The position numbers and the translations under genes were made by a program. Below the pieces are notes generated by a model. It was not told the DNA's origin. It did no database searches and worked only from the letters and a program-made list of their open reading frames with translations. DNA of 64,000 bases. Origin: Osedax fenrisi. Its lineage: Eukaryota; Annelida; Polychaeta; Sabellida; Siboglinidae. The stretch spans positions 62,270,156 to 62,334,155 of the forward strand of contig OZ025242.1 of assembly GCA_964019155.1 (NCBI GenBank), written 5' to 3'. Positions 38,458-64,000 of this stretch are shown here, piece by piece. Each line of letters opens with the position of its first letter. Position 1 is the first letter of the stretch.

Positions 38458-38460
<3 letters not shown>

Positions 38461-38520
<60 letters not shown>

Positions 38521-38703
38521 AATACATATGGAGCTAATTTACATGGTAACCATGGTTATTATTTGTAATAAAAGATATTTGTAGAGTAGATCTGTATGCA
38601 AAAAGGACTGCTAACACACATACACACACACACATACACTCACACACGCACACACACGAACACACACATACACGCACACACACACACAAACACACACACA
38701 CAC
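38461..38703. repeat. (TA)n and (CA)n microsatellites
   Basis: A pure TA tract of about 57 bp (38461-38517) is followed by an interrupted ACACAC tract (about 38613-38703). Nearby, 39510-39580 carries a TG tract and 39730-39810 a CA tract. Confidence 0.95.
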
Positions 38704-39585
38704 GAGTGCATGGCCACACTTGAGCCAATTAACGCATACTTAAGAGACGCATACTTGCGAGGGATATTCAAATGTCACATGCTTGTATTCTCGTAGTTAG
38801 TAAGTTACTACTACTAGTTACCATCACTCACGCATGACCTATATTATATGTGAAGTAAGAGACACTCTAGTCTATATATAATCTATACAGTCATATTATA
38901 TATAGACGCAATATAACTCCATTATCTTGGAATACGACGCATTCGTAGTTTCCCTGGTAATTTCTTTAGTAACGAATAGTGGCCCTCACCGAGCCACGCC
39001 CCCTCGGTTACATGAACTCGACATTTGACCTCTACGCCCCGCCCCTAAATATTGAGGAGGACATTCACCGATCACCTCTCGATGACTAAAACTCGGTTAT
39101 AGCGACTCGATATCTCCCGGTTATAACGACTACTAAATCAATACTACGGCACCCCGCTTCCACGACAGACACTACTCATTACGCAACTCGCGTGATGTCA
39201 TGTGATACCGGAGTTAGGGTCAAGGTTCACGAATTGATGCGCATTTGTACAGGGGATTTGTACGGCGTATTATCAATACATTGTTCATATTTATATATAG
39301 ATTATAAGTAGGTAAACACACATACATACACACATACATACGCACATATATATATATATATTTATATAATATATATACGTAGCAGATGTTATTATATGAT
39401 AATATATTCACGACGCGAAAACATTAATAACAACATCAAAAGGAAACACCACCACCTACATAGACGACGCTAGTACAATAGGAACAAACGAAACACACAC
39501 ACTATTGTGAAGTACGCAGTGTGTGTGTGTGTGTTGGTGTGTGTGCGCGTGTGTGTGTGTGTGTGGTATGTGTGTGTGTTATGAT

Positions 39586-39621
39586 AATAGATCTAGAGAG
39601 ACATTTCTCTCTAGCTCTATG
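39586..39621. mobile_element. Micro-hairpin insertion d (36 bp) with 8-bp target duplication
   Basis: The arms ATAGATCTAGAGAGA and TCTCTCTAGCTCTAT are near-inverses, closing with TG. The exact flank GTTATGAT is at 39578-39585 and 39622-39629. Confidence 0.75.
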
Positions 39622-39694
39622 GTTATGATTAAACAATGATTAACAAACAGAGATAAATGTGAACCCTGCTTTAGGTAACAACATCCGTATATAG

Positions 39695-39743
<49 letters not shown>

Positions 39744-41269
39744 GCACACACACACACGCACACACTCATACACACACACACATACACACACACATACACA
39801 CACATACATAGGGATATGTATTGTCATAGAACAATAATAATTGTATACACAGTCTATTATACACACATTCCTGATATTGAATATGTCTACAGATATAAGA
39901 AGTACACTGTTTTACACCTATACACCTCCCTTTATATAGTATACACTATGTACATCGTACACACACTGCTAATGTACCTAGTAGATACACTAGTACCAGG
40001 TTATAATGTACCTATGCGATACTTTTAGTAAATATATTCAGAAGGATCATAGCGAAATATTTGCGTGTATACAAGTTTACTTTAGTTTACCTACTATTGT
40101 TTACTATGGGCGTGTTTAGTAGGGGCGTAATTACTATGGGCGTGTTCTCTCGGTAAATAAAGTTAACGTCTGCGACGATTTTATCGTTTCAGATTATAAT
40201 CTACTTGCGAGCATCTCTTCATTGTTGTGTGTAGGCGTAATGTGAGATGATTTATCGTCGTAGATGTTTACCGTGTGAATACACCCTGTACGGTTATATA
40301 TAACACCAGTATGGCATGATAAGGTATAAAACTATACCTAATTAGGTAAACATGTTATATATTAGTACACGATATATGTTATTTAGGAGCGTGATGTGAT
40401 AAGTGTAGGACATATATAGAGGACAATGCTAGGTATTGATACGATGAAGTCATAAGCGGAAGTAAGCCGCCTCGTATCGTATACACTACGAATACGTACA
40501 CTATATCGGGTACACGCGTGTGTATGCGTACTTTAGCGTTGCTCCTCTCTATAAGAACCCCCCGACATTACCCTTTAACTCTGGTACCCCGCCGTCGCGT
40601 GATATCAGCTCTACCCCTTCCTCCTATACCTGCAGTGTAGCCTATCTGCGTTCTAAACCACGCCTCCGTAGACGTCTGTGAGGCTATCAGTCTTATAAGG
40701 GCATACGTGTAACGTGTTCGGTGCCACTAGGGGCGCTGGATGTATGTTGTATGTAGGGGGAACCAACCAATCAGAATAAATGTTGTGGTAAAAGTGGGGG
40801 GGGCCTATACCTCCGTCCCCCCTTGTTGCAGAGCCACTAGGTACAGCACAGTGCACACTCGAGACCTATGTCACGTGATACGTACGATGAACCACGTGGT
40901 GTGTGTGTGCATATTCATCAACGCGTAGGCAAGGACATCTGTCCTGGTGTAGGTATCCGGTAGTGTAGTGGCGGCGCTTCTAATAATATCGATATATCGT
41001 GTATTGTACCATAGTCTACTTAAGTTAAACCAGGTCAAAGTACACCCATATTCCGGTTGAAGGAGGGTAACATATTTCGCTAATCTTACGGGTGGCTCGT
41101 ATAGCTCAGGGGAGTGTTACGTAATCAGTTATTCTTAGAATATAGGTGGCGCCACTATAATACAAGTAGACCGCATGCCATGTATGTATAGATTTATAGT
41201 TTAAAAGTAAAATAGTAAAATAGAAAGCTATGCATGTATGATACGGTGTATATAGGCTTGTATTTCTGT

Positions 41270-41311
41270 CATAGCGCTAGAGGGAAAGAGAGCTTTCTCT
41301 CTAGCTCTTTG
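41270..41311. mobile_element. Micro-hairpin insertion e (42 bp) with 8-bp target duplication
   Basis: The arms CATAGCGCTAGAGGGAAAG and CTTTCTCTCTAGCTCTTTG are imperfect inverses. The flanks ATTTCTGT and CTTTCTGT match at 7 of 8 positions. It is the oldest-looking of the six. Confidence 0.65.
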
Positions 41312-42164
41312 CTTTCTGTACACAATTTGTCAACAACACAAATTGATCACTTCATTAAAGAGCTCTATAGTATATAGTGATAACGTTAAGGCTGTTGAAT
41401 GCAAGTGGGCGTATCTGTTATCTATTAACATCGTGACATAGATTGCAATGGCCACTGCACGATGTGGCATGCCCTTAGCAGCGATACCAAGTCGTACACG
41501 TGTAGGTGACTACCTTGAACGTGTGTGTGTCATACTCCACAACATACATGCACTGATACATACGTCACACATACACACACACGTATGCATGTGCGCTTCT
41601 GGGTTCACACCTACAGTTCAAGACTAGTACATCGAAGCAATGCATACCCATACGTGTATATAAGTATATGTGCGTCGTACATCGTACGTATACTCGCGTG
41701 CTCTCATATCGTTATCTCATCATCATCACATAGATATATCTATAATATATAACCTATAGGTTGCGCAACAAGCTATAGCCTCAGCCCGCCCCCTACCAGC
41801 TATAGCGCGCGTTACTTTGATGCTATTACGTCATCGGACCGCTACACGTACAACGCGGGTAGTGGCGTTACGTAAGAGGTGAGTCATACAGGTAGGCGTG
41901 TACACAGGGTAGGATGTATTAACGCGTTCACACGACGCGGGTTTTACTCGTCTGAGAAAATACTGTACTGTATTCTTCCGTAAATCGTAACTTCAGTCCA
42001 GCATTTACCTCGATTGCTATTTGTATCTACGTACGGCTAACATAGAATGTTGCTATTTGTTAACGCGTGTGTCTGGTAATATATATACAGTAGTAGGTAT
42101 CAATGTAGTTGTTAAGGTTTTGAAAGTAGTGGGACAATTCTACAAATAATGGTTTAGGGTACAT

Positions 42165-42221
42165 ATATGCACTACCTACTGTACAGTGTACACTGTACAC
42201 TGTACAGTAGGTAGTGCATAT
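42165..42221. repeat. 57-bp palindrome
   Basis: Twenty-eight-base arms (ATATGCACTACCTACTGTAC outward to inward, with CAGTGTAC) are exact inverses around one central base. It contains nested GTACACTGTAC words. Confidence 0.9.
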
Positions 42222-42289
42222 TAGTGTAAATTGTACCACGCTCACAACACTAGGAGGCGTTGTATGGCGAGTTGTAGTATCATACCACC

Positions 42290-43548
42290 ACCAACATAAC
42301 TACTTCTTTTAGACCTCTCTTCTGCATTCTACACCATTAACTTAAACTTACTTATTTACAGACTAAACCTAACTAGACTTGAAGATACTGTATTACTCTG
42401 GTTTTCTAATTACATCACTAACATAACCTACAGTACTAAAATTAACAAATCACTATCACCCAAACGCAGTCATATTTGATGTACCTCAAGGATCGTCCCT
42501 CTCCCCATACTCTTCTATATTTACCTACTCCCCGTAGAAAACTTATTAAATCGTTTCCTTCCGTCAAATACAATATGTATACATACAACATTGAAATTCA
42601 CGCCGCTTGTCACCGATCATCCAATATTCACCTTCAAGCATGTCTCACTACTAGTAAGTCACTACTATCAATAACTGGCTCACCAATAACTATTTACTAC
42701 TTAACCCAAATAAGACAGTACTTATGAATATTTCACCTCCAAATTCCCTTCCCACCACAATATTCCCACAAATGTACCTAGGTCGTAAACTAATCCCTCC
42801 TTCTACTACATCAAAATATCTTGGAATCTATATCTATAACAAATTAACTTTTGATAAACACATATCAATATTCCACCATTTATTCAATATAAACAAAATA
42901 CGTCCTTACATCACAACTTCCACCACACTAACTTATACCCACACTTTTAGTATATCTCGACTACACTACTGCATACCTATACTACTTTCGTCTCACAATA
43001 AATACTTTATAACCATCGACCGCTTAACTAACAGATCACTTAGACTAATCTACCGACTAAAAAAACTGACTACACTACAAGTATAACTGACCTACGAACA
43101 CAACAGAACTGGCCATCCGCAAAACAAATAGCTCAACTTAAATTAATATCCATTCTATATTCCTCCCTACAGACTAAATAACCTGATTACCTTTATAGAC
43201 TAATTTCTCTCCATAATGCACCACTCCACATATGATCCTCTAACTATACAGTCCTGACTGAACCATCCTATCGCAGGAAAAAACTCAGGAAGCGTCGCTA
43301 CACTGTTTGCACCAGCCTCCTTTGGAATCAACTCCCTATATCCCTCAAAACTATCAATACATCAATGACCACTTTCAAACATAAACTAAAGAGGTACCTC
43401 CTTGTTCACGATATCTGAACTTCAAATATATTCGTTTCGTTGTACACTTGCCTGTACTTATTATTACATGTATTTATTATTTTTTATATATTATTGTCAC
43501 ACTATAAGAATTTTATAATTGAATTAGTGTTTAAATAAAATCATCATC
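42290..43548 (+). mobile_element. CR1/L2-type LINE relic (3' part)
   Basis: Frames in turn read LSSAFYTINLNLL (the LSAAFDTIDH block of reverse transcriptase), GIVPLPILFYIYLLP-like (the GVPQGSVLGPLLF block, broken), and near the end YRRKKLRKRRYTVCTSLLWN then QLPISLKTINTSMTTFKHKL, typical of the C-terminus of CR1/L2/Rex-type elements. Many stops and frameshifts show that it is dead. It ends in an AAATAAAATCATCATCA-type tail. It could belong to a family whose machinery mobilises the SINE, but no shared 3' end was seen. Confidence 0.8.
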
Positions 43549-43739
43549 ACTACCAACCTGTTGTTGTAGTATCATCCCATCATCTTGCATATACGAATAC
43601 ACTACGTATACACTGTACTATACATAGTGTGTATCGCCATACAGTGCCACCTAGTGTTGTAAGTGTGGTACTTATCACCCGTAAGCGGGGGGAACCAAAC
43701 TTCACGCGAATATTCTCTAATAATACTATCGGTTTGTAT

Positions 43740-43775
43740 CGTAGAGCTAGAGAGAAATGTCTCTCTAGCTCTACG
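43740..43775. mobile_element. Micro-hairpin insertion f (36 bp) with 8-bp target duplication
   Basis: The arms CGTAGAGCTAGAGAGA and TCTCTCTAGCTCTACG are perfect inverses around AATG. The exact flank GTTTGTAT is at 43732-43739 and 43776-43783. Confidence 0.8.
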
Positions 43776-45375
43776 GTTTGTATAGAACAAACACACCAGC
43801 TGTTAGCGAATATGTGCCTTAATGTACACACGTAGTACATACAAATATACTTTGCATGGACATACGGATACTTTGCATGCCTATCCGTGTATGTACGTAG
43901 TAGATATGTTTTTAGTGTGGCCTACTTGATGTAATGTTCATACAATAGAAAGCGGAATTAATTATAATTAATAAAATTAATTAATTAATTAATTATAATC
44001 TATAGATTAGAATAGCGAAGATTTTGGCAAGCAGATTTTTCCTTAGACAAATATTTGCTAATAATGATTACATTAATGTACTTGAACGAGTTGGTGTGGT
44101 AGTATGCGTTTGTGTGTGTATGCGTGTATATATATATTATATATAAAATAATTTTAATATATATATATGAATATTATTTGATTATTATAGAGTTTAATTT
44201 AAATTACTAATTTAATAATAGTGAATTATTAATAAATAGAATTAAATGCTTACATTTCAGATACAAAAAATACTTATAAAATATATGTTTCGATATGAAT
44301 CATGAATAACATTCACTATTAATTAGTATCCCTATAAATAAATACTTTGCTAACGTAACTTCGATATTAATAATACTCTCAAGAATGCACTATACAATAT
44401 AATATCATATTATTAATATAGTGATAATACTGTACTAAAGTAACATTGTATATTGTTATTAATATAATACAATAATGAAGAATGTATGATACATACATGA
44501 TCGTGTATCATACATATATAAAGCTAATTAAAAAACATAACATAAAGATAAGTAATAATATTATTTAATTTTGTCTACATAACTTTATACTAGACAAAGT
44601 TAACAAATATTCGCGCATAGATATAATGTGTATAGTTTAGTTATAATTAATTAATATTGTTGCGCTAATTTAATGTTGGATACATTTTATTGTATTCAAT
44701 TATGATACTAAATTATATACTTCATTAAGAATTTAACATAATATATATATATATGATATAATATAAGAACCCCCCCCCCATATGAAGTAAACTAAGAAAA
44801 TACAGATATTCTGTTAGCATTGAAGTACTTAGGTTTTATAGTTTATTGCTTTGTATAATTATAATAAATGAATATATTTCTATAAGTATATAGACATACA
44901 AGTAAGTATATATAAATATATGCATACCATATATATGTATACCACATCTACTAACACTACTAGTGAATGTGATTGTATATGATATTTGAATAATGAATAG
45001 GTAATTGTACAATTTTATTAGAAATATCTTCACACAGATATTGTTCAGTTTCAATAGATCCACCTGGTGTACAGAGGTGTCACAGTCACCTCTCGAACCC
45101 TCAGTGACCTCTCGAACCCACCGTGTCACCGACAACAACAACAACGTTTTTAGTGGTCAATTGATGATAACGCTTCAATAAATAAACAATAGAAATCTGT
45201 ATGCCGATGATGTAATGATAACAGCGAAGGTTGGGTTCACCAGGAAGATTCGCTGCCCTGACCGAATGAATCCGATTGGACGGCGCAGCAGGAAATAGAC
45301 GCCGTCACGCCCACTGTTGTGTGAGAGACATTAGTGAGAGACATCGGTACTGATAGTGTACATGTTACTAGCTAC

Positions 45376-46360
45376 TAGTGTTGGAAACGGTTTCCAATAT
45401 CGAATCGAATATTCTAATATTTGAATATTTGATTCTTTCAAATAGTAAATTTTCGTATTTGACAGATATTCGAAAATATCGAATACCTAAATCTAAATAT
45501 TCAAAAATTTCGAATGTTTAATTTAACTATTCGAAAAAAACGTTAAAAGGCATATAATGCATATATTTCATTATACAATACAAAAATAATTTAATACTAT
45601 TTACCCTAGGCTATTTACTTCAGTTTTAATCTTTTTAACCTTGCTCTCGAATTCTGAAGAATATTTTATATGGCTTCAAATATTTTAATAAAAAAAGTTC
45701 AAAATTATGTCTAGAGAAATTAGACTTATTGATAATTATAATTATCAATGATTATAATCATTAATCAAAATTCATAACTCTTTTTAAATATATTTATTAT
45801 TTGAAACATTCAAAGTGTATTTATTTACAATTTTAAACCTTTAAAATGAATAATTTAACTAATAGAAAACTTTGTATACTTAATTTAATACAAATAATAC
45901 TATTTAAAACCTTCAAAGTGTATTTATTTACTATTATAAACCTTCCAAATGAATAATTTTACTATTAGAAAACTTTGTATACTTAATTTAATACAAATAA
46001 TACTATTTGAAACCTTTGAAGTGTATCTATTTACTATTTTACCCCTTAGAAATGAATAAATTAACTATTTGAAAACTTCGAATACTTAATTTAATACAAA
46101 TAATACTATTTAAAACCTTCAAAGTGTATTTATTTTCTATTTTAAACCTTCGAAATGAATAATTTTACTATTAGAAAACTTCGAATACTTAATTTAATAC
46201 AAATAATACTATTTGAAACTTTCGAAGTGTATTTATTTACTATTTGAAACCTTCGAATACTTAATTTAATAAAAATATTACTATTTGAAACCTTCGAAGT
46301 GTATTAATTTACTATTCTAAACCTTCGAATGAGTGAAAAATCTGAAAATTTCCAACACTA
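45376..46360. mobile_element. Non-autonomous hAT element with internal tandem repeats
   Basis: The ends TAGTGTTGGAAA and TTTCCAACACTA are exact inverses, and the exact 8-bp duplication CTAGCTAC flanks both sides (45368-45375, 46361-46368), diagnostic of the hAT superfamily. At 985 bp it has no transposase. The right half (about 45800-46320) is an array of about five units of 103 bp built from CTATTTGAAACCTTCGAA and CTTAATTTAATACAAATAAT. TTCGAA-type words also occur in the left half. Confidence 0.92.
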
Positions 46361-46541
46361 CTAGCTACTGTACTGTATGTGAGTGTGTGTAAAGGGGCGT
46401 GATCACGTGATCACATGATGGCCGTATCATGGCATTACGGTGTGTGTGCACTTACGTACACTTATCGCATAGAACATGTTCTACTATCGTGGCAGCAAGT
46501 ACCTTATCGCATGAACGCACACCTTAGGGGTGGGGGGACCA

Positions 46542-47383
46542 CAAAGATTTTCCAAAGGAAAGATATTGCACTTGTGTATATTTGTGTAACCTAATAATTC
46601 GATATGGCCATCTAGCGGTATTAGTGTGATTATAAGAATTTTCTATATTTATTGTAATTTTGAACTGACAGTTTCATCAAATTTCAATATTTTAATAATA
46701 TTCTTTTATATGGATAATATTGTATATGTATTTTAAATTAAAAAATTCGCATAGAAAACTATATCATTATATGTTGAAATATAAGTGTTTATTTGTAATA
46801 TACTTTAAGAATATTATATTCAAAGTTTAAAAGTACACTATTAATTTTAAATGTTCTAAAACTATGAATTATTAACATATTAAATTCAAATTGGAGCTGT
46901 GAATATTTCGTAATTATTTGTCATTTTTAATTATACATTATTATAATGATTATATAATATTGTTTATTTAATTAAACATTATATTATACCTATATATATT
47001 AATGTAATATAATTATTATAATATTTGATATATAATATAATAGTATATTATAAATGATGATATATATTATCAATTATATATATTTAATATAATATTATAG
47101 GTATAGCAATGAGATTTTTTTTTGAAGCTAGAATAAAATTATTGATACCATTGGAAAGAGGATGAAAAAGTAATATAAGTTTCATATTTTACTTTTTTGA
47201 TATAATTAATAATAAAAAAGTTGTGTCGATAATAACAATTTATTTATTAAAATATCACATGATTTAACATTTCATATACTATTTCGCCATCTAGTGTTAA
47301 TGTTGTTTTTTCATTTTAAATTTACATTTTGAGGTACTAGAGATAGATAGTGATTGCAATATCTTTGCTTCGCAAAATCTTTG
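46542..47383. mobile_element. MITE family C (CAAAGATTTTCC), copy 2
   Basis: The ends CAAAGATTTTCCAAAGGAAA and TTTGCTTCGCAAAATCTTTG match copy 1 at 15213-15677, and GGGACCA flanks both sides (7 bp). At 842 bp it has a longer AT-rich middle than copy 1. Confidence 0.87.
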
Positions 47384-48222
47384 GGGACCATGTATTATAT
47401 GTTGTACGGGTGTATGCTTATAAAGCATAGTTGTTAAGGCACTTATAGTTAATCTCGAATGACATATTGAACATCACTTTAAAGATAATGAATTATATTT
47501 TAATATTTTAAAGTAAAATGATTTTGAAATAATAAATGGAACGAATGCTTCCCCCCCCCCCCTTAAGAAATGTGCGCTTAAAGTGACGTAGTACTCGGGG
47601 TTGTAGGATTGTGTACGCGCAGATATTAATCAGGGGGGTACGGGGTGGTGTAGAGGTCATATAGGTGAATCGCTATATATATATATACATTAATTAGCCA
47701 AGTTTACGCTTTAACTAATGATTCATAGTAAATATGTATATATATAATCGATTCAATTAAATTTGTCAATATAGTCAATATAATTTAATTTGTAAACATT
47801 AAAATTGAATATATTAAATTATATTTGAATATTAATTAATTAAATACGTAAAACTCGGGGCCATGTATAATTAATAGTGTACTTGATTACTTTACATTAC
47901 GATACATGCTTCACATACTATACATGCTTTACATTACGATACATGCCTATAAGTTATAATCAGCTGCTGTATAAACTATTTGTACTTGATTATCAATAGT
48001 GTGGATTTCGATCAGAAATTTTAAACATAAAATTTCAATATTATATAAATAAACGGTTTTAATCTGAAGCAATTTGAGCAAAATATTTAAATGTTCAAAT
48101 AAAAATAAAGATGAAAACTTATTACAATTTAATGCTTAATAAAATAAATTAAATAAATATATTCTATTCTATAAATAATTACAAATTGTGTAGCATATTA
48201 ACAACTTAATATTGCCAGTAAT
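47384..48222. other. Gene-free stretch downstream of the LRR gene
   Basis: AT-rich and includes the LRR gene's 3' untranslated region. A run of about 14 C lies near 47550-47563. No clear polyadenylation signal was fixed on the minus strand. Confidence 0.45.
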
Positions 48223-62342
<14,120 letters not shown>

Positions 62343-62815
62343 CTGCGGAACGTCGTATTGGTTATTAATATAGTACATCGAAGTAAGACTGACGGCGTTA
62401 ATATGCGAGTATGAATACATGATATGTATTACGTGGGATGTAAAGTTAAAGGCGACGCTTGAGGCGAATATTGAGTGGTCATTTATTTAAGTAAATACAT
62501 AGTCGAAATATATAATCGAAAGTATAAATATTTGCTAACGATAACATAAGTTATGGAAATAAACAAAGAATAATACGAAATTAAACAACTAAAGAAATTA
62601 AAACGCTTGAACAGTTATACCGAGCATTCGGGAAACGTAAACTTAAAGAAATGAATATTTCTACGCTTGATTCAGGATCTAAAGCGTTGAAGCGGAACCT
62701 TTACCATGGACTCTGCGACGCGATAACGTATTAGCAAATAGAAAGTTCTCTCTCTCTAGCTATTGTTCTATATAAACAATCGATCATCAATAGAGGGACG
62801 TTGAGATATTGTTAT

Positions 62816-62956
62816 CGGTATTGTTATTTTGGTGGAATCCTTTCATCCCATCCAGGAACTTAGATGAAGTTTTCACTTATAACCATATATGGCTCTAATG
62901 TCCCTTCGAAGCCGCCACCATGTTAAGGTATATATGGTTTTAACGAGAGCCGATCA
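62816..62956 (-). mobile_element. SINE copy 3, lacking the tRNA head
   Basis: Body words GGAACTTAGATGAAGTTTTC and CATATATGGCTCTAATGTCC, and the TTGTTAT tail match copies 1 and 2. The match stops at about 62956 in TA-rich sequence, before the tRNA-like part, which is the usual 5' truncation. Confidence 0.88.
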
Positions 62957-64000
62957 TTTTATATATATATGATATACAAAACAAATTCTCATTTACACCT
63001 GTCACATAATTAAGATTGACTTTGTGATCAAATATACTATTAAGCGAGTTAATTCACAACAAAATATAAATTTATATATATATTATATACATTTAATTGA
63101 TATTTTTATACCATAAAATAACCATATATATATATATATATATATTATCTATTAACTAATGTAATAACTAGATTCTAGCCTAGAAGAGCACCCCTTTTAT
63201 AAAGTCGGAGTGCGCATTTAAAACACCCTTCGAATATTATTTAAAATATGCCAGTTATTCCGCTATATGAATATAACATAATATATAGAAAAATAATCCG
63301 GATAATAAAATTTATCATTGTAGTTACCAAAACATAGATAATAATATTAATCATTAATTATATATTTTAAATTTGACCCCATTCACGGAAATCAAAATAA
63401 ATGGGGACCATATTCGATACACACCGTAATACACATGCATAGATTAATATTATATATTAAAATATAATAGTTTATTATATATTCTGATATTATTTTGATC
63501 TATAATAGAATTTTGGCATTGTATTGTTTATTATTAAATATTAATATTTAAATATCATATGTTATGCAATTAATATATATTTTAATATTGTTCAAATATT
63601 TTGTTTTTAAGGGGATCCCGCACATTTAAAGTGATGATAATTTATTTATTTTTATATTTTTTTTTATTACATAATAATACTTATTGTAGTGTTTTTTAGT
63701 ATCTGTAAAAAAATAAGACATGAAATCAGTCTAGAAATGTCATAAAAATGTGTTTTATGACGATAACATAATGCTATATTATATACTATTCAATGTTACA
63801 TTTTTATGCTGTCAAACTTCAAACGCTGTTTTCTCAGAATAATTATTTCGCGATAGGTATGTGCAATCAAAAATATAGAACATAAAAACTATTATAATTA
63901 AAATATTAATTTTTTTTGCTTTATTTAGAATTTAATTATGTGAATAGTAAAATAGAGAGATAATTATTAAAATGTATAGAATTCATGGTATAAAATGATA
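62957..64000. other. Gene-free AT-rich sequence, presumably an intron of the LRR gene
   Basis: No exon, inverted repeat or known element was recognised. Confidence 0.5.

Larger units (their letters stand above)
38900..42280. other. Locally GC- and CpG-richer region without a recognised gene
   Basis: Compared with its surroundings this zone has many CG dinucleotides and motifs such as CCACGCCCCCTC and GCCCCGCCCC near 38993-39045, CACGTG-type sites near 40870-40895, and GGGCGTG near 40105 and 40139. It could hold promoters or first exons, for example of NF-YA, which is transcribed leftward from here. No start, acceptor or frame could be fixed, so no gene is called. Confidence 0.35.

Noticed and set aside
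38296..38796. ORFs across (TA)n and (CA)n tracts at 38.3-38.8 kb
   Set aside because: The predicted proteins are Tyr-Ile and His-Thr repeats of microsatellites, with no exon-like flanks.
41090..41150. tRNA-like GGTGGCTCGTATAGCTCAGG
   Set aside because: A D-arm-like word is present but no GGTTCGANTCC T-arm follows at the right distance.
62741..62775. A seventh micro-hairpin (TTCTCTCTCTCTAGCTATTG)
   Set aside because: Only one arm is clear and no flanking 8-bp repeat could be found. It may be an eroded member but is not counted.

Overview
This is eukaryotic nuclear DNA, almost certainly from an invertebrate animal. It is very AT-rich and full of (TA)n, (CA)n and trinucleotide microsatellites, miniature inverted-repeat transposons, a tRNA-derived SINE and a decayed CR1/L2-type LINE. 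The genes have many short exons with normal GT-AG splice sites and long introns. The species cannot be named from the sequence. No bacterial operon, CRISPR array or rRNA gene is present, and no intact tRNA gene was recognised.

Three genes could be rebuilt exon by exon with matching splice phases. (1) On the + strand, 9377-18398: a three-exon gene for a TGN38/TGN46-like (TGOLN2 family) type I membrane protein. It has a signal peptide, a Thr/Ser/Lys-rich region of nine-residue repeats, one membrane segment and a cytoplasmic YKKL sorting motif. (2) On the - strand, 32880-19702: nine coding exons of NF-YA, the sequence-specific subunit of the CCAAT-binding factor NF-Y. (3) On the - strand, 62342-48223: the last twelve exons (364 residues) of an SDS22-like leucine-rich-repeat protein with a long Lys/Glu-rich, probably nuclear tail. 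Its 5' end lies beyond the window. A fourth gene is seen only as one acidic exon at the left edge (106-435, - strand). NF-YA and the LRR gene face left; the TGN gene faces right, so the TGN and NF-YA genes converge around 18.5-19.7 kb.

Layout: 0-0.5 kb edge exon; 0.5-9.3 kb nested transposon debris (SINE, pogo-like MITE, a TA-flanked element carrying a dead hAT transposase); 9.4-18.4 kb TGN gene with several MITEs in its 7.5-kb intron; 18.5-32.9 kb NF-YA; 33-48 kb no recognised gene, but minisatellites, a LINE relic, a clean hAT MITE and a locally CpG-richer zone (about 38.9-42.3 kb); 48.2-62.3 kb LRR gene, whose introns hold SINE and MITE insertions and tandem arrays close to splice sites; 62.4-64 kb intron or upstream sequence.

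The most unusual observation is a set of six tiny hairpins (33-42 bp). Each is almost nothing but two inverted arms, most ending in CAYAGA...TCTRTG, and each is flanked by an 8-bp direct repeat (five exact, one 7 of 8). They look like the smallest possible hAT-type insertions. Other points are a perfect 80-bp palindrome without spacer, an intron made almost entirely of (TAC)n, a SINE whose target-site duplication starts two bases inside a splice donor, a three-layer nest of inverted-repeat elements, and a 1-kb cluster of tandem and inverted 200-bp units.
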